Positions 34,449 to 46,368 of a stretch of 64,000 nt of DNA are shown piece after piece. The translations under genes were made by a program, and so were the position numbers. The stretch is from the NCBI GenBank assembly GCA_000467715.1, contig AJFK01000010.1, forward strand, positions 1-64,000. The letters are read 5' to 3'. Every line of letters begins with the position of its first letter. The stretch's first letter is position 1. This stretch comes from Hysterium pulicare CBS 123377 (Eukaryota > Ascomycota > Dothideomycetes > Hysteriales > Hysteriaceae). The notes below the pieces were generated by a model. It was not told where the DNA came from and ran no database searches. It saw nothing but the letters and a program-made list of their open reading frames with translations.

Positions 34449-36178
34449 ATGTGCTTCTTCGACCAGCATCGATTTGTCTGTGGAGACTGGAAATGGGGAC
34501 ACTTTCGCCAGCATTGCAATCGAGAGTATAGAACTGGTGAGACATGTGGTATGAAACTGATCATGCAGACGGTCTCGGTTGATCAGAAATGCAAGTTGTG
34601 CGAGAAGATCGATGCCAAGATGCGGCGACGAGCAGCGGAGGTCGAGCGCGTCAATCGATGGCAACGCGAGGGAGGCAAGTTCCGTGCTTCAATTGACAAA
34701 TCCATGGAAGTACTTCAAGGCCTTGACACAGAGATCGATGAGCTGGGCTGTGAGCGAAACAGGAGGCTGCAGGGAATTGGAAGCCACTGGTAAGTCTAGT
34801 TCTCCTCTGGTGCAAATCATGCAGTCGTTTTCTGAACGACTCTGTAGGGACAGTGCTGAGAGTTACGAACCTCAACCAGATGACGATACAAGCTTTCGCA
34901 TTATCGCTAAAACGAAGAGCCGCAAGGGCCTACCAATCACATTTGAGAGCATCCCGGGCCCCGCAACTGTCATGTCTAGTCCTGACACTGGATCGGAGGA
35001 TAATGCGATATCTCTCGAGTTGGCGCTGAAGCTTGGCCTTGAGATTGACTACTCTGTTGTAAAGAGCTTTAGCTTGGCTAGTGGAAAGATTGTTCAGTGC
35101 CTTGGCCGAGTGCAGTCATTATGTGGCTTCGGTACCGAGTCGCATTCCGAGCCGGCTGGTTTGTTGTGCTCATTCTTCGTCTTTCCAATTCTCGCTTCCC
35201 CGCTCATGATGTGCCGAAGTTTTCTTGAGAGGACGCAAACGTTGAAGCAACACCAGAATAGACTAGTGAGACTTGTAAAGTCAGTTCTAGTAGCGCCTCG
35301 AATTAGAACTTTTGGGGAAGGGTTGAAACGAATGCCGTGCTCCGTAGATGGGGAGGATGTTGAGGTGCTGCCAGATAGTGGCTCCGAGGTGGATTTGATG
35401 TCGGAAGCATATGCTCGAAAAAGAGGATTTGCGATTAAGCCGAACCAGACGACCGTCATGTTTGCGGATGGTAGTACCGGCGAAACTTGCGGATCGGTCA
35501 CCGCTCAGCTGACCATTGGTTCCAATGGGGAGAGAGTATCCGGCAGGACCGCAGAGGACAACGCAAGCCAGACCGATCGAATTGACTCTGGAACTGTCCA
35601 TGCTGAAGGCAACGAGACGGAGCAAGATGAGTCAGAGAATTCTGCGGTAACGGCGGAATCACCTAGACGATATCGAATGGTAATCGAAACCGAATTTTAC
35701 CTTCTGAAGAGCCTGACCGTCGATGTTCTCATTGGTGAAGATTCTCTGGAGTCCTTGCAGGCTTATGAACACCACTGGCAGAACCTTGCTGAGCGACAGG
35801 ATGATACCAATCATATATCAGCATTCAACCGTATTGTCTTACTCAGTACAGTGGAACAAAAGCTGAGGGGAATTTCGCGTCGTTGGGTCACCCGTCGGTC
35901 TGGCCAATCTATTACCAGTAAGTGTTTTCGTGTGCGAGCAGAAGAAAGTCCTAACCCTTTAAATAGCGTCGACCACCGAGTTTGAAAGATATCTTGATGA
36001 GGCGGATCAAAGCGAAAATTCACGTCGAGAGGTTGAGAGAGCGCGGTGGAAGACTCTACTGTCCGAAGACCGAATAATTGCCGAAGAAGAGGAAGCGACG
36101 CGACAGAGACAGTATGACGAATACAGAACCTTCCTTATGCATGAATTCGAAAGGCCGGGGAGAAGATCTGGTCAATGA
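34449..36178 (+). CDS. Cys-rich protein with two retropepsin-like aspartic protease lobes
   Basis: Predicted 540 residues in three exons (34449-34789, 34848-35917, 35967-36178), phase-consistent. Residues 1-60 are Cys/His-rich (MCFFDQHRFVCGDWKWGHF, CNREYRTGETCG, KCKLC), possibly zinc-binding, then a coiled coil (60-115). The first lobe has D160-T-G-S (PDTGSEDNAISLELALKLGL). The second has D290-S-G-S (PDSGSEVDLMSEAYARKRGF) and the paired hydrophobic-Gly motif VLIGEDSLESL near 405-415. These are the catalytic-loop and psi-loop signatures of retropepsin-fold proteases (A2/DDI1/RVP clan). The first psi loop is degenerate. The C-terminus is a charged helix. Introns, lack of other pol domains and a conserved fungal N-terminus point to a host gene, not a transposon copy. 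Protease activity is untested. Confidence 0.75.
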
Positions 36179-36379
36179 ATGAGGTTGGAGTAAATGACAA
36201 GACGGGAAATACATGACTTTTGCGATGCTTCATTTCGATAAACAATGCTTACAGAATTTAACTCATAAATCATCTCATGCTCCTTTAGAATGCTCACATA
36301 CACCTCCCATATGCAAAATCCCAAACGCTTCAATATGATCGATCCCAACTCACCGTTGTGCAATTCAAAGCCAAATTTG

Positions 36380-37091
36380 TCGTATACATGGCTCTTGGCA
36401 CACAGAAGGTGTGGTGACCCTGGCATGAAACGCCATGTGCCATTTATCCCCATCTCTTCTCACTGACACACTTCCGGGAGCGATCAATCCTCAATAAAGG
36501 TGTTTTGACCCGCTGGTAGGGGCTGCCATTTCGCTGCTCGTGGCGTACTTGAACTCGTAGCTTGGCAGTCCTACGCATCCAGACCTAAAGGGAAGGAAGT
36601 AGCTACTCTCATCTGCCCGTACGATAGCTGGCGCTTCCACCAAAGGGTCATCTTGTCCTGTTCGATCTAAAATGTGGATCGGTGGACCGACTGGGGTGAC
36701 AGCATCCGCCTCCATCCTCTGTAGAAGAATGGGAGCGTCAACTTGCGCAGGATCACTATATCCGCATTCGCCACCATATCCATGATTGTTTTCATCCACT
36801 TTGTACGCTATATATATAACCGTTGTGTTTGAATAATGCTGGATCTGGGAAGTTCGCTCGCAAACCTTCTTGAAACGGAGGCGATCCCGAAGGCTGGTCG
36901 AGATGTGGTGTAGGTCCTTTACGATGAAGCCGTACTGTCACTATAACAGCGCAGATGATAGCTACTATCACAAGAAATGCGATGAGGATGACAACAAGCC
37001 ATCTCAAGGATGCGCTGCGGCGGTTTCGATTCTGATCCTTCCTCGCCGTCTGAACACGGGGTATCTTGCCTCGAAACCAGACATTCCCCAA
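36380..37091 (-). pseudogene. Decayed membrane-anchored GH43 glycosidase gene
   Basis: The N-terminus reads a cytosolic basic tail, one membrane helix (WLVVILIAFLVIVAIICAV), a linker and the GH43 opening FPDPALFKHNGYIYS. The next recognisable piece, in another frame, is VDENNHGYGGECG, then APILLQRMEADAVTPVG, ILDRTGQDDPLVEAPAIVR and YEFKYATSS. A further piece with DGDKWHMAFHARV lies beyond stops. Compared with normal GH43 enzymes of this kind, about 130 residues between the first strand and VDENN are missing, apparently by an internal deletion that joined NGYIY to YKVD. The catalytic Glu region (LVEAP) remains but the general scaffold does not, so no functional enzyme is expected. The gene's 3' limit is uncertain. 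Confidence 0.8.
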
Positions 37092-39443
37092 CTAAGCAGC
37101 GGTTGAATCCGACGGCTTTCTCACACTACTCTCGTCTTCTTTCCAGGGGCGAATGTGGCGACATGAGCTTCAAACATCAGGACGAAGGAGATGATGAGGG
37201 CCTGAGCGGCGCCTTATCGATTTTGGGGGAATAAGGTTGACCAGATGTTGGGAATGGAATCCTGTGAGGTGTCATGGCCGAATTGGGTCATGGTGATGCT
37301 TCAAAGTGTAAGACTTCTTCAGAGATGTTGGATTAGTGTCGCAGGTGTCGCAAGAAAAATGCACCTAGGTAAGTTTAGACATGCAGGTCCGTATTCTAGA
37401 GGCGCCAAGCCTGAAGCCACGTGCAGCACGGGCCACCTCCACATCTCGAAAGTGATATCCACTTACCCTGGTACACAACCATCAACAGCTAAAGAAAAGA
37501 GCTACAGGATACAGCCAAGAAAGCCCGTCTCGATGCTAGAGCTTCTAAGGAACCTCGAATGGAAGAAATATTCAGGATTAGGGCATGCCTCCATGTTGCC
37601 TTTCACCATTCGCGCAGCTCGGCGTTCACCATGTTTATCTTGCCTATTTCAAAGGGTGAATATGTTTTTCACATCTGCGCTTAGTAGATAATCCGTTGCT
37701 CTCTTATTTTTGATTTAAATTTTGACGTGCGATCATCATCAACCCTTCTGCTATATTTTCATCTGACTTTTGGGTACACAAAAGCCGAGTGTGATCATTG
37801 CGCGATCTCGTGTGTGTTTTAATTTATTAGTCCATCACTTTTGGGATGGAAATGACAACGATACTGCAAGCTTGTCTACCCTTCGGCGAGGAAGATTATG
37901 GATTTACGGCCCCTTTTATCTTTCAAACGGTCGGTAGAAGTTTTCTTGCGTTCATCCTGTTGTGGTATTTCTTGGGTTTGTTTTATGCGGCATGAAAGGG
38001 ACCAAAAAATTGGAACACATGAGATAAGTAGGTGGCTGGGTAAGTGATTTCCAGGTTGAGAGGACTATGATGACAGAGCAGATTAAGCCTACTATTGCTT
38101 CTATCTGTTGTAATGTCCGGATCTTTGTCTTACAAAGCTTGGCCTCCTCGGTCACAAGCTGTCACGTAGCGATTTCCCAGAATCCATTTAAACCGAAGAA
38201 CAAGGTGAATAACGACATAATCCGACCCTAGAGTGGAAAAACCAATACCATGGGCCAAGTTTTTCAAAACCAAAAGAAGGTAGAGACGCTTTAAACTAGC
38301 CTACACAAAGCTATATGTTGAAGATAAACCCAATACTCCCGTATCTAGCCATTAAATACCACGCCCTATATTCTGGTCCTTTCGTAATCATACCCAAGTG
38401 AAGGTCATCACCGTTCTCGATACTTCTGGAGAGATCGTTTCATGCAGTGAGCGCTTTGTTCCATGAACTTGGCATTTATACATGTCCGAGCTGATGAGTT
38501 GTGCTTTTTCTCGATGCCACAAGATTTGGCCACAACACTATGCAAACTGTGCCCACGAAATTCACACAGTGAGGTGTGCGTTCTTGAAGAAGAGTTTGGT
38601 TAAGCTCAACCACGCGTGCGCGGTGATTGTATTTAAAGCTCTCGTTTATGGTTGATTTCACTGAATGATGTAATGGTGTTTCTTTGAAACTGCGTTGAGT
38701 TCTCGTTGGTTAGATGTGCGTTCTTGGAAACCATGATGTTCAAAAGTCTACCACAAGCTTAAACCGTTATCTAACAAGGCTCTTAGAAAGCTCAGAGTAG
38801 CTCAATAAATGTAGCATAGCCTCAGCCGTTTGCTGTGAGCGCACTCCAGATGCTTGAGCTTTGTGGCGCTGTATTTGTACAATGAGCATTCACTGTAAGT
38901 TGGCAGGAGGCATCAGGGTCAGGCTGCGTTAATTGTATCGTTCTTTTTTGGAGACTTCTGCTTCTCATTTCAAGACCTGATCGTAATTAAAGCTGGTATA
39001 GAAACGTTTGTTGGATATAATCTATGCTACGAACATACCATGACTGGGTCTCGCACAAGTCTTATGCTAGGACATGGCGTGGATTCCACCATTTCTATCC
39101 TACTTACATTTGCACTCGAAACTTTATAATACTTTAGAAGTAATATCCTTGCTACGCTCGAGATTTACGGCGCGGATGGTTGAAAGACTGGAGAGGTTTG
39201 ATCAGTTCTATTTTAACATGTCAGCAGCACATCACCATTATTATTCTCAGATGACATAAACGAAGGTAAAGGCAGCTAGCTGTATTAGGAACTAAGAAAT
39301 AGAGTTGTAAAAGAGAGTATGAGTTTTCGAAGTACCCTAGAATGAGTTATATGTTGAATATAAACCCATCCTTCACACCTCGCTATCGCCATCTACAAGG
39401 GTCCCTTTTCCATTACCACATTTCGTTGAAGTACAAGCACTTC
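37092..39443. other. Gene-poor AT-leaning stretch, left part
   Basis: 2.35 kb without a supported gene. It contains diverged short duplications: a segment at 38290-38400 resembles one at 39325-39440 (20 of 21 bases at 38312-38332 versus 39348-39368), and tgtgcgttcttg occurs near 38575 and 38715. Confidence 0.45.
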
Positions 39444-39826
39444 TTAGCATTGGATTGAAACGGATCCAAAAAGCACAGAGTGGCAGGTGGAGTCTGGAAT
39501 GTTGAATGATCCACCTTCACAATTGGTGCCAGACCAAGTTTTTGTGTCGCAGCCGCTGAGAGCTGTCAGCCTCGATAGCAGCATGATTAAAAGGTAACTA
39601 ACCTTCCGACTACGCTGATTGAGCGTGCATTGGAGACTTGTATGCATCGAAATGCACCAGAGCCGGAAATAGTGAAAGAAGTGCTGGCTCCGGAGCAGTT
39701 GTCGCCCGTGTAGACAGTAGGAATTGATTCGATTGCAGCTGCGCGGTTTTCTAATGGAGTCGCTGCGGCGAGGGCATTGAGAGCGCCCAGAAGGGTGAAG
39801 ATAGCGATGTTGTTAAAGACGTGCAT
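39444..39826 (-). CDS. Small secreted cysteine-rich protein, candidate effector
   Basis: Predicted 111 residues in two exons (39826-39603, 39555-39444; 47-nt intron). A signal peptide (MHVFNNIAIFTLLGALNALA) is followed by a mature chain of about 85 residues with six cysteines: NCSGA, FRCIQ, GCDTK, NCEGG, TCHSV and a C-terminal IQC. Even cysteine number, small size and export signal fit fungal small secreted proteins and candidate effectors. I know no specific family. It is the only intact gene in a gene-poor stretch of about 5.6 kb, a setting often seen for effectors. A host-interaction role is inference. Confidence 0.75.
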
Positions 39827-40965
39827 ATTTGAGGAAATATATCAGATATACCAAGAATGAAAAGTGGCTTGATAATGAAGTGTTGGTGATGGGAAAGATT
39901 GTTGCACTCTTGGGGATTGACGAAGACTTTATATATTTCATTGATCATACTCACCACAACGACAAATGCAGTCTTAGTCCATTGAATTCCTCTATTCTAT
40001 TCGTAGATGTTCAGGCATCCAAATGACTCTGTGAAACCTGGCATTCCTTCCCAATGAGACAACTCTACGCGCCCCCATTTCCTGTCTAGGAATCACCACA
40101 CAGAGTTGTAAACCTTCTCAGTCATCTTTTAGACTAATTAGAGCATGATGGGATTCTCATTCTACCCACACTACATATTTCCGGTGATGAAGGATGCAAA
40201 ATTTCGCCCGTGCATTTTCTTGTTGCAGATCTGTACCATTTAAAGCAAACGCTGGCATTAGTTCTATGAAAAGGCCTCAAGACAGATACTCAGCAAATAT
40301 GCACTACGGCACTAACACGAGTTATTATCATGTAAAAAGTATTTTCAGTACATATGCTACCGTATGATCAAAATAGGGGCGGTGCCGACCGGATATATCG
40401 TTGGCTGGAAGAACTTTTGCTTACAAATGGTTTGTATTTCCGCCTCTGAAATCATTTTTATATCGCTGACTGTGTAGGTCGAGCTCATGCCTAAATGAGG
40501 TTCCTCCACAGTTTTCCGCGATATATTTTATAGGTGGGGGCCAGATGTTGGAATACACACGTGACACGGACGTAGCAAGATTTACTGCTTGCCTAGAGAA
40601 CTGGTTGGCAAGAAACTCTAAACTGCGCTAAGGCTCTGTAAGTATATAATGCTGACTCCAGATTCTTTTCACCTTGGCGCCCTCAAACATACTCTTTACG
40701 AAACCGTTTTTCACCTCCGATCGGACACGAGCTCTAGCGCTGCCGATAATACATGGAATTGCTTAATATATTTCCGATCCAATTAGCTACATAAATTTTT
40801 TTCAAATCACGTTTATAACGAACGAAGACAGACATTCGATGAGGCTGCTCAATAAGTAATACTAAAGTCGTAATTTTCAGCCATTGGGTTGGGTAAAATG
40901 AAATTCATCATAAATGAAAGATTTCAATATCATCACCGCTTTCGCGTGGTTACTAAGTTGTTCTG

Positions 40966-41471
40966 TCAACACTTGGTAAGGTTCTCCACACCCTAAGCGG
41001 GACTATGGCCAATAATATATTGAGCTTTTTCTTGCCCGATCGGAGGTGAAATGCGGTGTAAAGTCGTACGACGAACTCGTCTGCACAGCCCAAAAAGGGT
41101 AGAGGTAGCCTTGCAAGAAAGTTACCTCTACCCCGTGACCGTATTGAGAGATCTGACCGGTTGAATATCATTGCAGGGGAGGCTTCCCTAATCTGCAATA
41201 CCTGAGCATTATATTTCTACTCTACTCTCACCGATTTTCTGCTCAAGGCTGAAGCCTAGATCCAGTGCAAGGATCTCTCTCGGAGTTTGATCTGCAGGTA
41301 AGCAGAGCCGGCGATGCCTCAGGGGTAAGGCTGAACCCCAGGCTGGCGGATCGGCAACCTTGCTCCTGCATATACGTTGAGTAAGCGAGGAAACAGTCCA
41401 TATCACATGAGAGTCTAACCTGCGCTTGACTACAGCTACTCAAGGTTGATTCTCATTAGAAGTAACACGGC
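40966..41471 (-). mobile_element. Possible LTR relic (old, unassigned retroelement)
   Basis: This stretch of about 0.5 kb begins TGTT and ends AACA, and on the minus strand holds a TATA-like aaatataatg. A 15-16 base match (ttcacctccgatcgg) recurs in opposite orientation near 40711, in a fragment that shares other bits. I find no matching target-site duplication, no internal pol domain and no partner LTR, so family and age cannot be assigned. If real, it is an old solo remnant. Confidence 0.22.
41097..41133. repeat. Perfect 11-bp inverted repeat (hairpin)
   Basis: gggtagaggta at 41097-41107 is the exact reverse complement of tacctctaccc at 41123-41133, with a 15-base loop. It lies inside the possible LTR relic and could be a folded-RNA element or chance. 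Confidence 0.6.
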
Positions 41472-42681
41472 CCCACAGTCTTTATGGAAATCTATGCTGT
41501 AGTACTTATATGTTGTTTCTGTCCGCTGTTGAAACTTGCAACAAACCCTAATTCGTGACACGTGTGCCATACTTCTTCGTTTCTGACGAGGACTCATGAC
41601 GGGTTCTTGTTTGCTTACATTCCACTGGCAGGTAGTCAAATGACCAGGCATTTCAGTGTATATATTCTCGCAGAATCTCCAGCCAAAAGCTCTCTAGGTC
41701 AGCAACGTCAAGAGAGCTTCAAAGAACTATCAATATTGGACAGTTACTCCGGACTCTCTAGCTAGCCACTTGGCGACTAGAGACGTGGCTATCCGCACCT
41801 TCGTGAACAACATATGAGCTTAGTATCTGGCATCACAGAATACTGAACACATCACCATGTGTCCAGCTCAGCATACTTTCTCTCGTTTGGCTAACTATAG
41901 TAATCCATGATTTTCCTAGAGGCATAAAGATGATCTTCTCATCAATATACTTTATATTTTCCTGCTCTGTTGTCGGACAAAGATCTAGTCTCTTGTATAT
42001 ACTCTGAAACATTGACGAAGAATGCATCACTAGAGTCTTTATAGGGATGTCTCACTCATAGTATATGTTTGTCCAAACAATCTATTCAGTCCACACTTAT
42101 ACTTGATTATTTCATTGAACTTCCACAATGTGCCGTCATGTTAGCAGATCTAAGACACCATGGCTTGTACGGTCTCAGAGACGCGCCAAACCCAACAAAG
42201 GATCCAAACACATAAAAATGTTTCTGAAAATTATATCTTCACAATTTATACAGAATGCTTCCCGGCATACTAGTACATTGTGTATAAACTATCTTCAAGG
42301 TCGAAAACTGAGTGGTCTTACCCGGCGCAACCTTAACAATTCACCATCCCATCTCCCGCCCATATCCACTGGTGAATGCCTGTCCCAGACCTACACGTGA
42401 ATCCAGCTTCTTCACAAACGTGGCTAGCCAGGTCATCCGCACAAAAGACACAACATGCGGGATAACACGACGATTTTAACGGAATCACAGGTGCCGTCAC
42501 TCCGAAAAACCACGATATGAACTGAGGTCCATCGCGACGTTCAAACCACAATTTTTCCTCGCACCACTGCAACCACTACTGCTTTCGCGAACCACCTTGC
42601 ATGGTTGCCCACCGTAGTACCCACAACAACCGTCATACCACCAACTTACCACTACAACATAACCACACAGAATCCAACAAG

Positions 42682-45600
42682 ATGCCACCAAAGTAAGCTC
42701 ACTCCAGCTCTTTCTACTCCGCATCCCCTGGGCAACAAATCTTCTTTCCCTACATCCAAGATGATGTATACTAACATAAACTAGAATCCCAGCAGCTGCA
42801 GAGCAGCAAAATACAAAAAATCAACCTTCCACCACCGAACAATCCGGCAAGCGGAAGCGCGATGAGCCCTCATCCTCATCCGCCGCTCCCGCCACTTCAA
42901 CAGGTGACGCAGAGTCTCTTCCAGATGCGCCCCCGGCTCGCAAAGTCAAAGCTCCTGTAAAGAGGAGCAAGAAATCAAAGGCAGAGGAAGGTCCAGCAGA
43001 GCCTACCCCGACAATAGCATCCGCCTCCACTGCCCAGAATCCGAATGCCGAGCATGAGGATAATGCTCAAGAGGTCACGGGCCCAGCTCCGAAAAAGGCC
43101 AAGCCTAACCCAGCTGCTCCTAGCAGGAAAGGAAAGGGAAAGGCGACTGGCGATGGGACTATTGGAGAAGATGGCGGTGTTGGGAACGGCGCTGTTACTG
43201 CTTCAACGTCGGCGGCTGCTCCGGCGAAGAAGGCTAGAGGCAAAAGCAAGAAAGCTGTTGCAGGAAATGCTAATGATGAGCCTCCTGCTGCGAACAACGA
43301 TGCCGAAAACGCACAGCCAGCGCCCACAACAACTCCCGCGGCGGCTAAAAAAGGGAAAGGCAAGAAAGCAGCCGTCGTCAGCAACACCAACATCGCCTCA
43401 GGTGCTGGTGCTACATCCTCTGATGCCAAAAATGGCGCTGGAACAACTCAGGTCACCTCTGAATCCTCTGTGAGAGACACCCTTACCAAGCTCCATAACA
43501 AGAACCTTCATGCCTTATGCGAAGCAAAATGCATCAAGCTCGCCAAGTCCAGCAACAAGAGCAAACTCCTTGACTCTTTGGAGGGCGCTGGAGTGACGGT
43601 GCAGGAGGCTACTGATGCAGTTGCGGCTCAAAAACAGGAGGCTGCGGATGCGAGGGCTGAACGAGCGCAGGCTAGTGAGCAAGCTGCGAATGATGCCGGA
43701 GCGGGCCCGTCAACAGCACCAGCAGCTACTACGAAGCCCACTCGTGGTAAAGGCGGAAAGAAAAGTGTCTCTGTCGCTGGAGACTCAGCAGCAGCCAGCA
43801 AAGTAGATCACCAGGTTACGAACGATGCCGCAGTCAGTTCGTCGACAGCAACTACAGCCACCGCGAGGAAGCCTCGTAGTAGAGGTGGCAAGAAGAGCGC
43901 TTCTGTAGTGGGAGATTCGGACACAGAGAGCAACCCGGTGCCTCAGACTCAAGGGATTGCGACGGGTTCAGGTGTTCGTCCGGAAGCTCCGCTGAGGAGA
44001 ACAAGAAGCCAGAGTCGTGAATTGAGTGCCGAGCCTTCGCCAGCTGATCAACCTGCACTGGCTCCAACCTCGGAGAGCGACACTGAGCCGAAGAAAAAAG
44101 GGAAGGGAAAGGCTCCAGCTCGACCACGATCCACATCACGATCTCGAGGTCAAGGAAAGAAGAAGAGATCCAATGAGGCGAGCGATGGCGAAGGATCAGA
44201 CAGTGGCAGTGATAGAGGCAGGAAAGGGAAGGGAAAGGGCAAGAAAGTGCGTGCTAGAATCATCAAATACCTATCTTGCGACATTGATTAACATCCTAAC
44301 TCCACAGGCTGCCCGATTTCTCGATCCTATCGTTGAGATGACAGAGATTAGTATATTGCAATCACCCGTACGCCCTCAGCAAGATGCTCAACAAGCATCG
44401 ACAAGTGCGCGTGTCCAAACACAACCAGTACCTATCGATGTGTCTCCAATTCGTATCGATGTCGCCGCCAGCCCAGTGGATGAAGAGGGCAACATTCACA
44501 TGGATCAAGCGCATGAAGAGGACGAGGACCAGGAAGCTCCCGATAGCAACGAAGATTCTCCTGCTAGACGCGAATCATCCCCAGAGGTCAATGCTGGTGG
44601 ACATCCATTATTTGGAGGAAAAGGTCCTCAAGCTTTTGAGGTCTACGAGCAGCAATGGGAGGAAGACCAGCGAAACCTGTCGCCGATTCGAGACTTTGGA
44701 GACTCCCAGGATGAAAGTGACTGTCGAGATGATAGTCTCGAGCCTTTCCCTGAGTATAATGAGAAGGATCGGCGGATGTTTGGTGGCAAGGGTCCCAAGA
44801 TGACGAGCTATGGAGATATAGAATCGCCAAGGGACTCAGAACACGATTCAAACCAGATCAGAAGAGCCAGACTGCAAGACGAGGAAATGACGGATGCCGA
44901 TGGTAATGCGGTCGAATCTCCTCGAGCAGGCGAAGATGGAGACAGCAATGTTTCCACAAGCCGCGAATCGAGTCCCACTCCTATCGGGCATACAACGAAG
45001 GCACCTCGGGGTTTACGACAGCTCTACGAGGAGGTCAAAATCAGACCAGCAGACGACGAAGCCGGCAACGACGCTGCAAGTCGAGCGCCGAGTCCCGCCG
45101 CCAGACCAAGGAGTCCCTCAGAGATCCAAGCCGATCTCCGGCGCCTGAAACAAAAATTCAGCGCTGTGCAGGCACTTCCTCCACCTCCACCACCATCTCC
45201 TCGTTTCCGCCCACATGAAGGTGAGACTTGGGATGACGCACGTCGACGCTGGCATGCCGAGTATCAGAGACGAACAAAAGCAAGCCGGCGGAGTCGAAGA
45301 GCGCTTCAGCAAGCGATGGCGAATGGCGAGCCCTTGCCACCAGCTGCTCCCGTTCTTGAACCCCTTCTACCCATGGCAACACCGCCAAATAGTCCTGAGC
45401 CAGAGTCGGAATCGGAAGACGTCGAAATGAGCGATGCAAGCATCGCGAGTGATGCGCCTATTATAGAATATGGCTACGAATCCGAAGAGGAGATGGAGAT
45501 TCCCGACTGGTGTCCCATACTTAAGTGGAACGAAAAGTATAAGATATACGTGGACACTCACTATCACTGGAGGGATATGCAATACACCGTCAACCCCGAC

Positions 45601-46368
45601 AATGGCAAATGTATCCCACCTCAGCGCATGCAAGACCTAGCCCGGCAACTAGAGACGCTGAAGATGAGGATTCATTTCCACCGGCGGGCGATGAAAGACA
45701 GGCCTCGAGCAGCGGCCATTCTGCGGCAGACGGTGAAGGAGAACTCTGAAGATCGGAGAGCGCGAAAGAGACTGAGGAGAGCCGGGCTGGAGAAAGTCCC
45801 CTTGAGCGGAAGCCATTATCAGAGACGGCTTGCGGACTTCAAGGAGGAATACAACAAGCTGCTTCGAGAGATGCGTCTAGAGGACCAAAAGTGGCGAAAT
45901 AAGTCGGACGAGAATGACGGGAACTACGACGACGATGGTACCAATGATGAATTCAAAAATGAAATTCAGAAGTTCTACCATAACATGTTCCCGGCGTCGA
46001 TTGGGCGGGATAGGCCTGGAGAGTTCCAGCCTGAAGACCCTGACGATCGTGTGGTCGAGTCCAGCGACGATGACAAGGAGGAGGATCCTGTGGAGTCCAG
46101 CGACAATGAGGGGGATAACACTGTGGGGTCAGACGTGTACTGGGGCCCACAAGACTCCACGTACGAAATGACAGGCCTTCCAGAAGGCTACTCGTTCGAC
46201 TATGAGCGGGGCAATGGAAGAGGCAGGGGCAGGGGAAGGCCAGCTGGTGGCAATCGCGGCCGCAGGAAGAACCGGGGGAGGGCGGCGGTTGAGGAGGTCG
46301 ATTCAGCAGATGAGACCGAAGATGACCAGCCAGAGATTGAGGACGAGGACGAGGACGAGGAGTTGTGA
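42682..46368 (+). CDS. Large SAP-domain-like nuclear protein, unknown function
   Basis: Predicted 1177 residues in three exons: an 11-nt coding first exon (42682-42692), 42785-44246, and 44308-46368. Residues 1-230 and 300-490 are low-complexity, rich in Ala, Lys, Ser and Pro with many basic GKGK patches (likely nuclear and nucleic-acid binding). A SAP-like helix-hairpin (LTKLHNKNLHALCEAKCIKL) lies near 236-274, a DNA/RNA-binding motif of chromatin proteins. The C-terminal half is acidic, with two copies of FGGKGP near 591 and 648, a proline run near 785, two long basic-acidic helices, an RGRGRGRG box and a final Asp/Glu run. The family is not recognised. A chromatin or RNA-processing role is inference. 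Confidence 0.75.

Larger units (their letters stand above)
39827..42681. other. Gene-poor AT-rich stretch, right part
   Basis: 2.86 kb without a supported gene. It holds a possible LTR relic (40966-41471), a related opposite-orientation fragment near 40630-40760, and a hairpin at 41097-41133. Minus-strand open frames at 41436-41651 and 41833-42030 show no recognised motif. The right end is the CA-rich leader of the SAP-domain gene. Confidence 0.45.

Noticed and set aside
34449-36178. Retropepsin-like gene considered as a retrotransposon fragment
   Set aside because: No reverse transcriptase, integrase or LTR is adjacent; the frame is intact across two phase-consistent introns and the N-terminus looks like a conserved fungal host domain.
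41833-42030. Minus-strand frame of 65 codons near the possible LTR relic
   Set aside because: Checked for retroelement pol or gag motifs; none seen, and no continuation.
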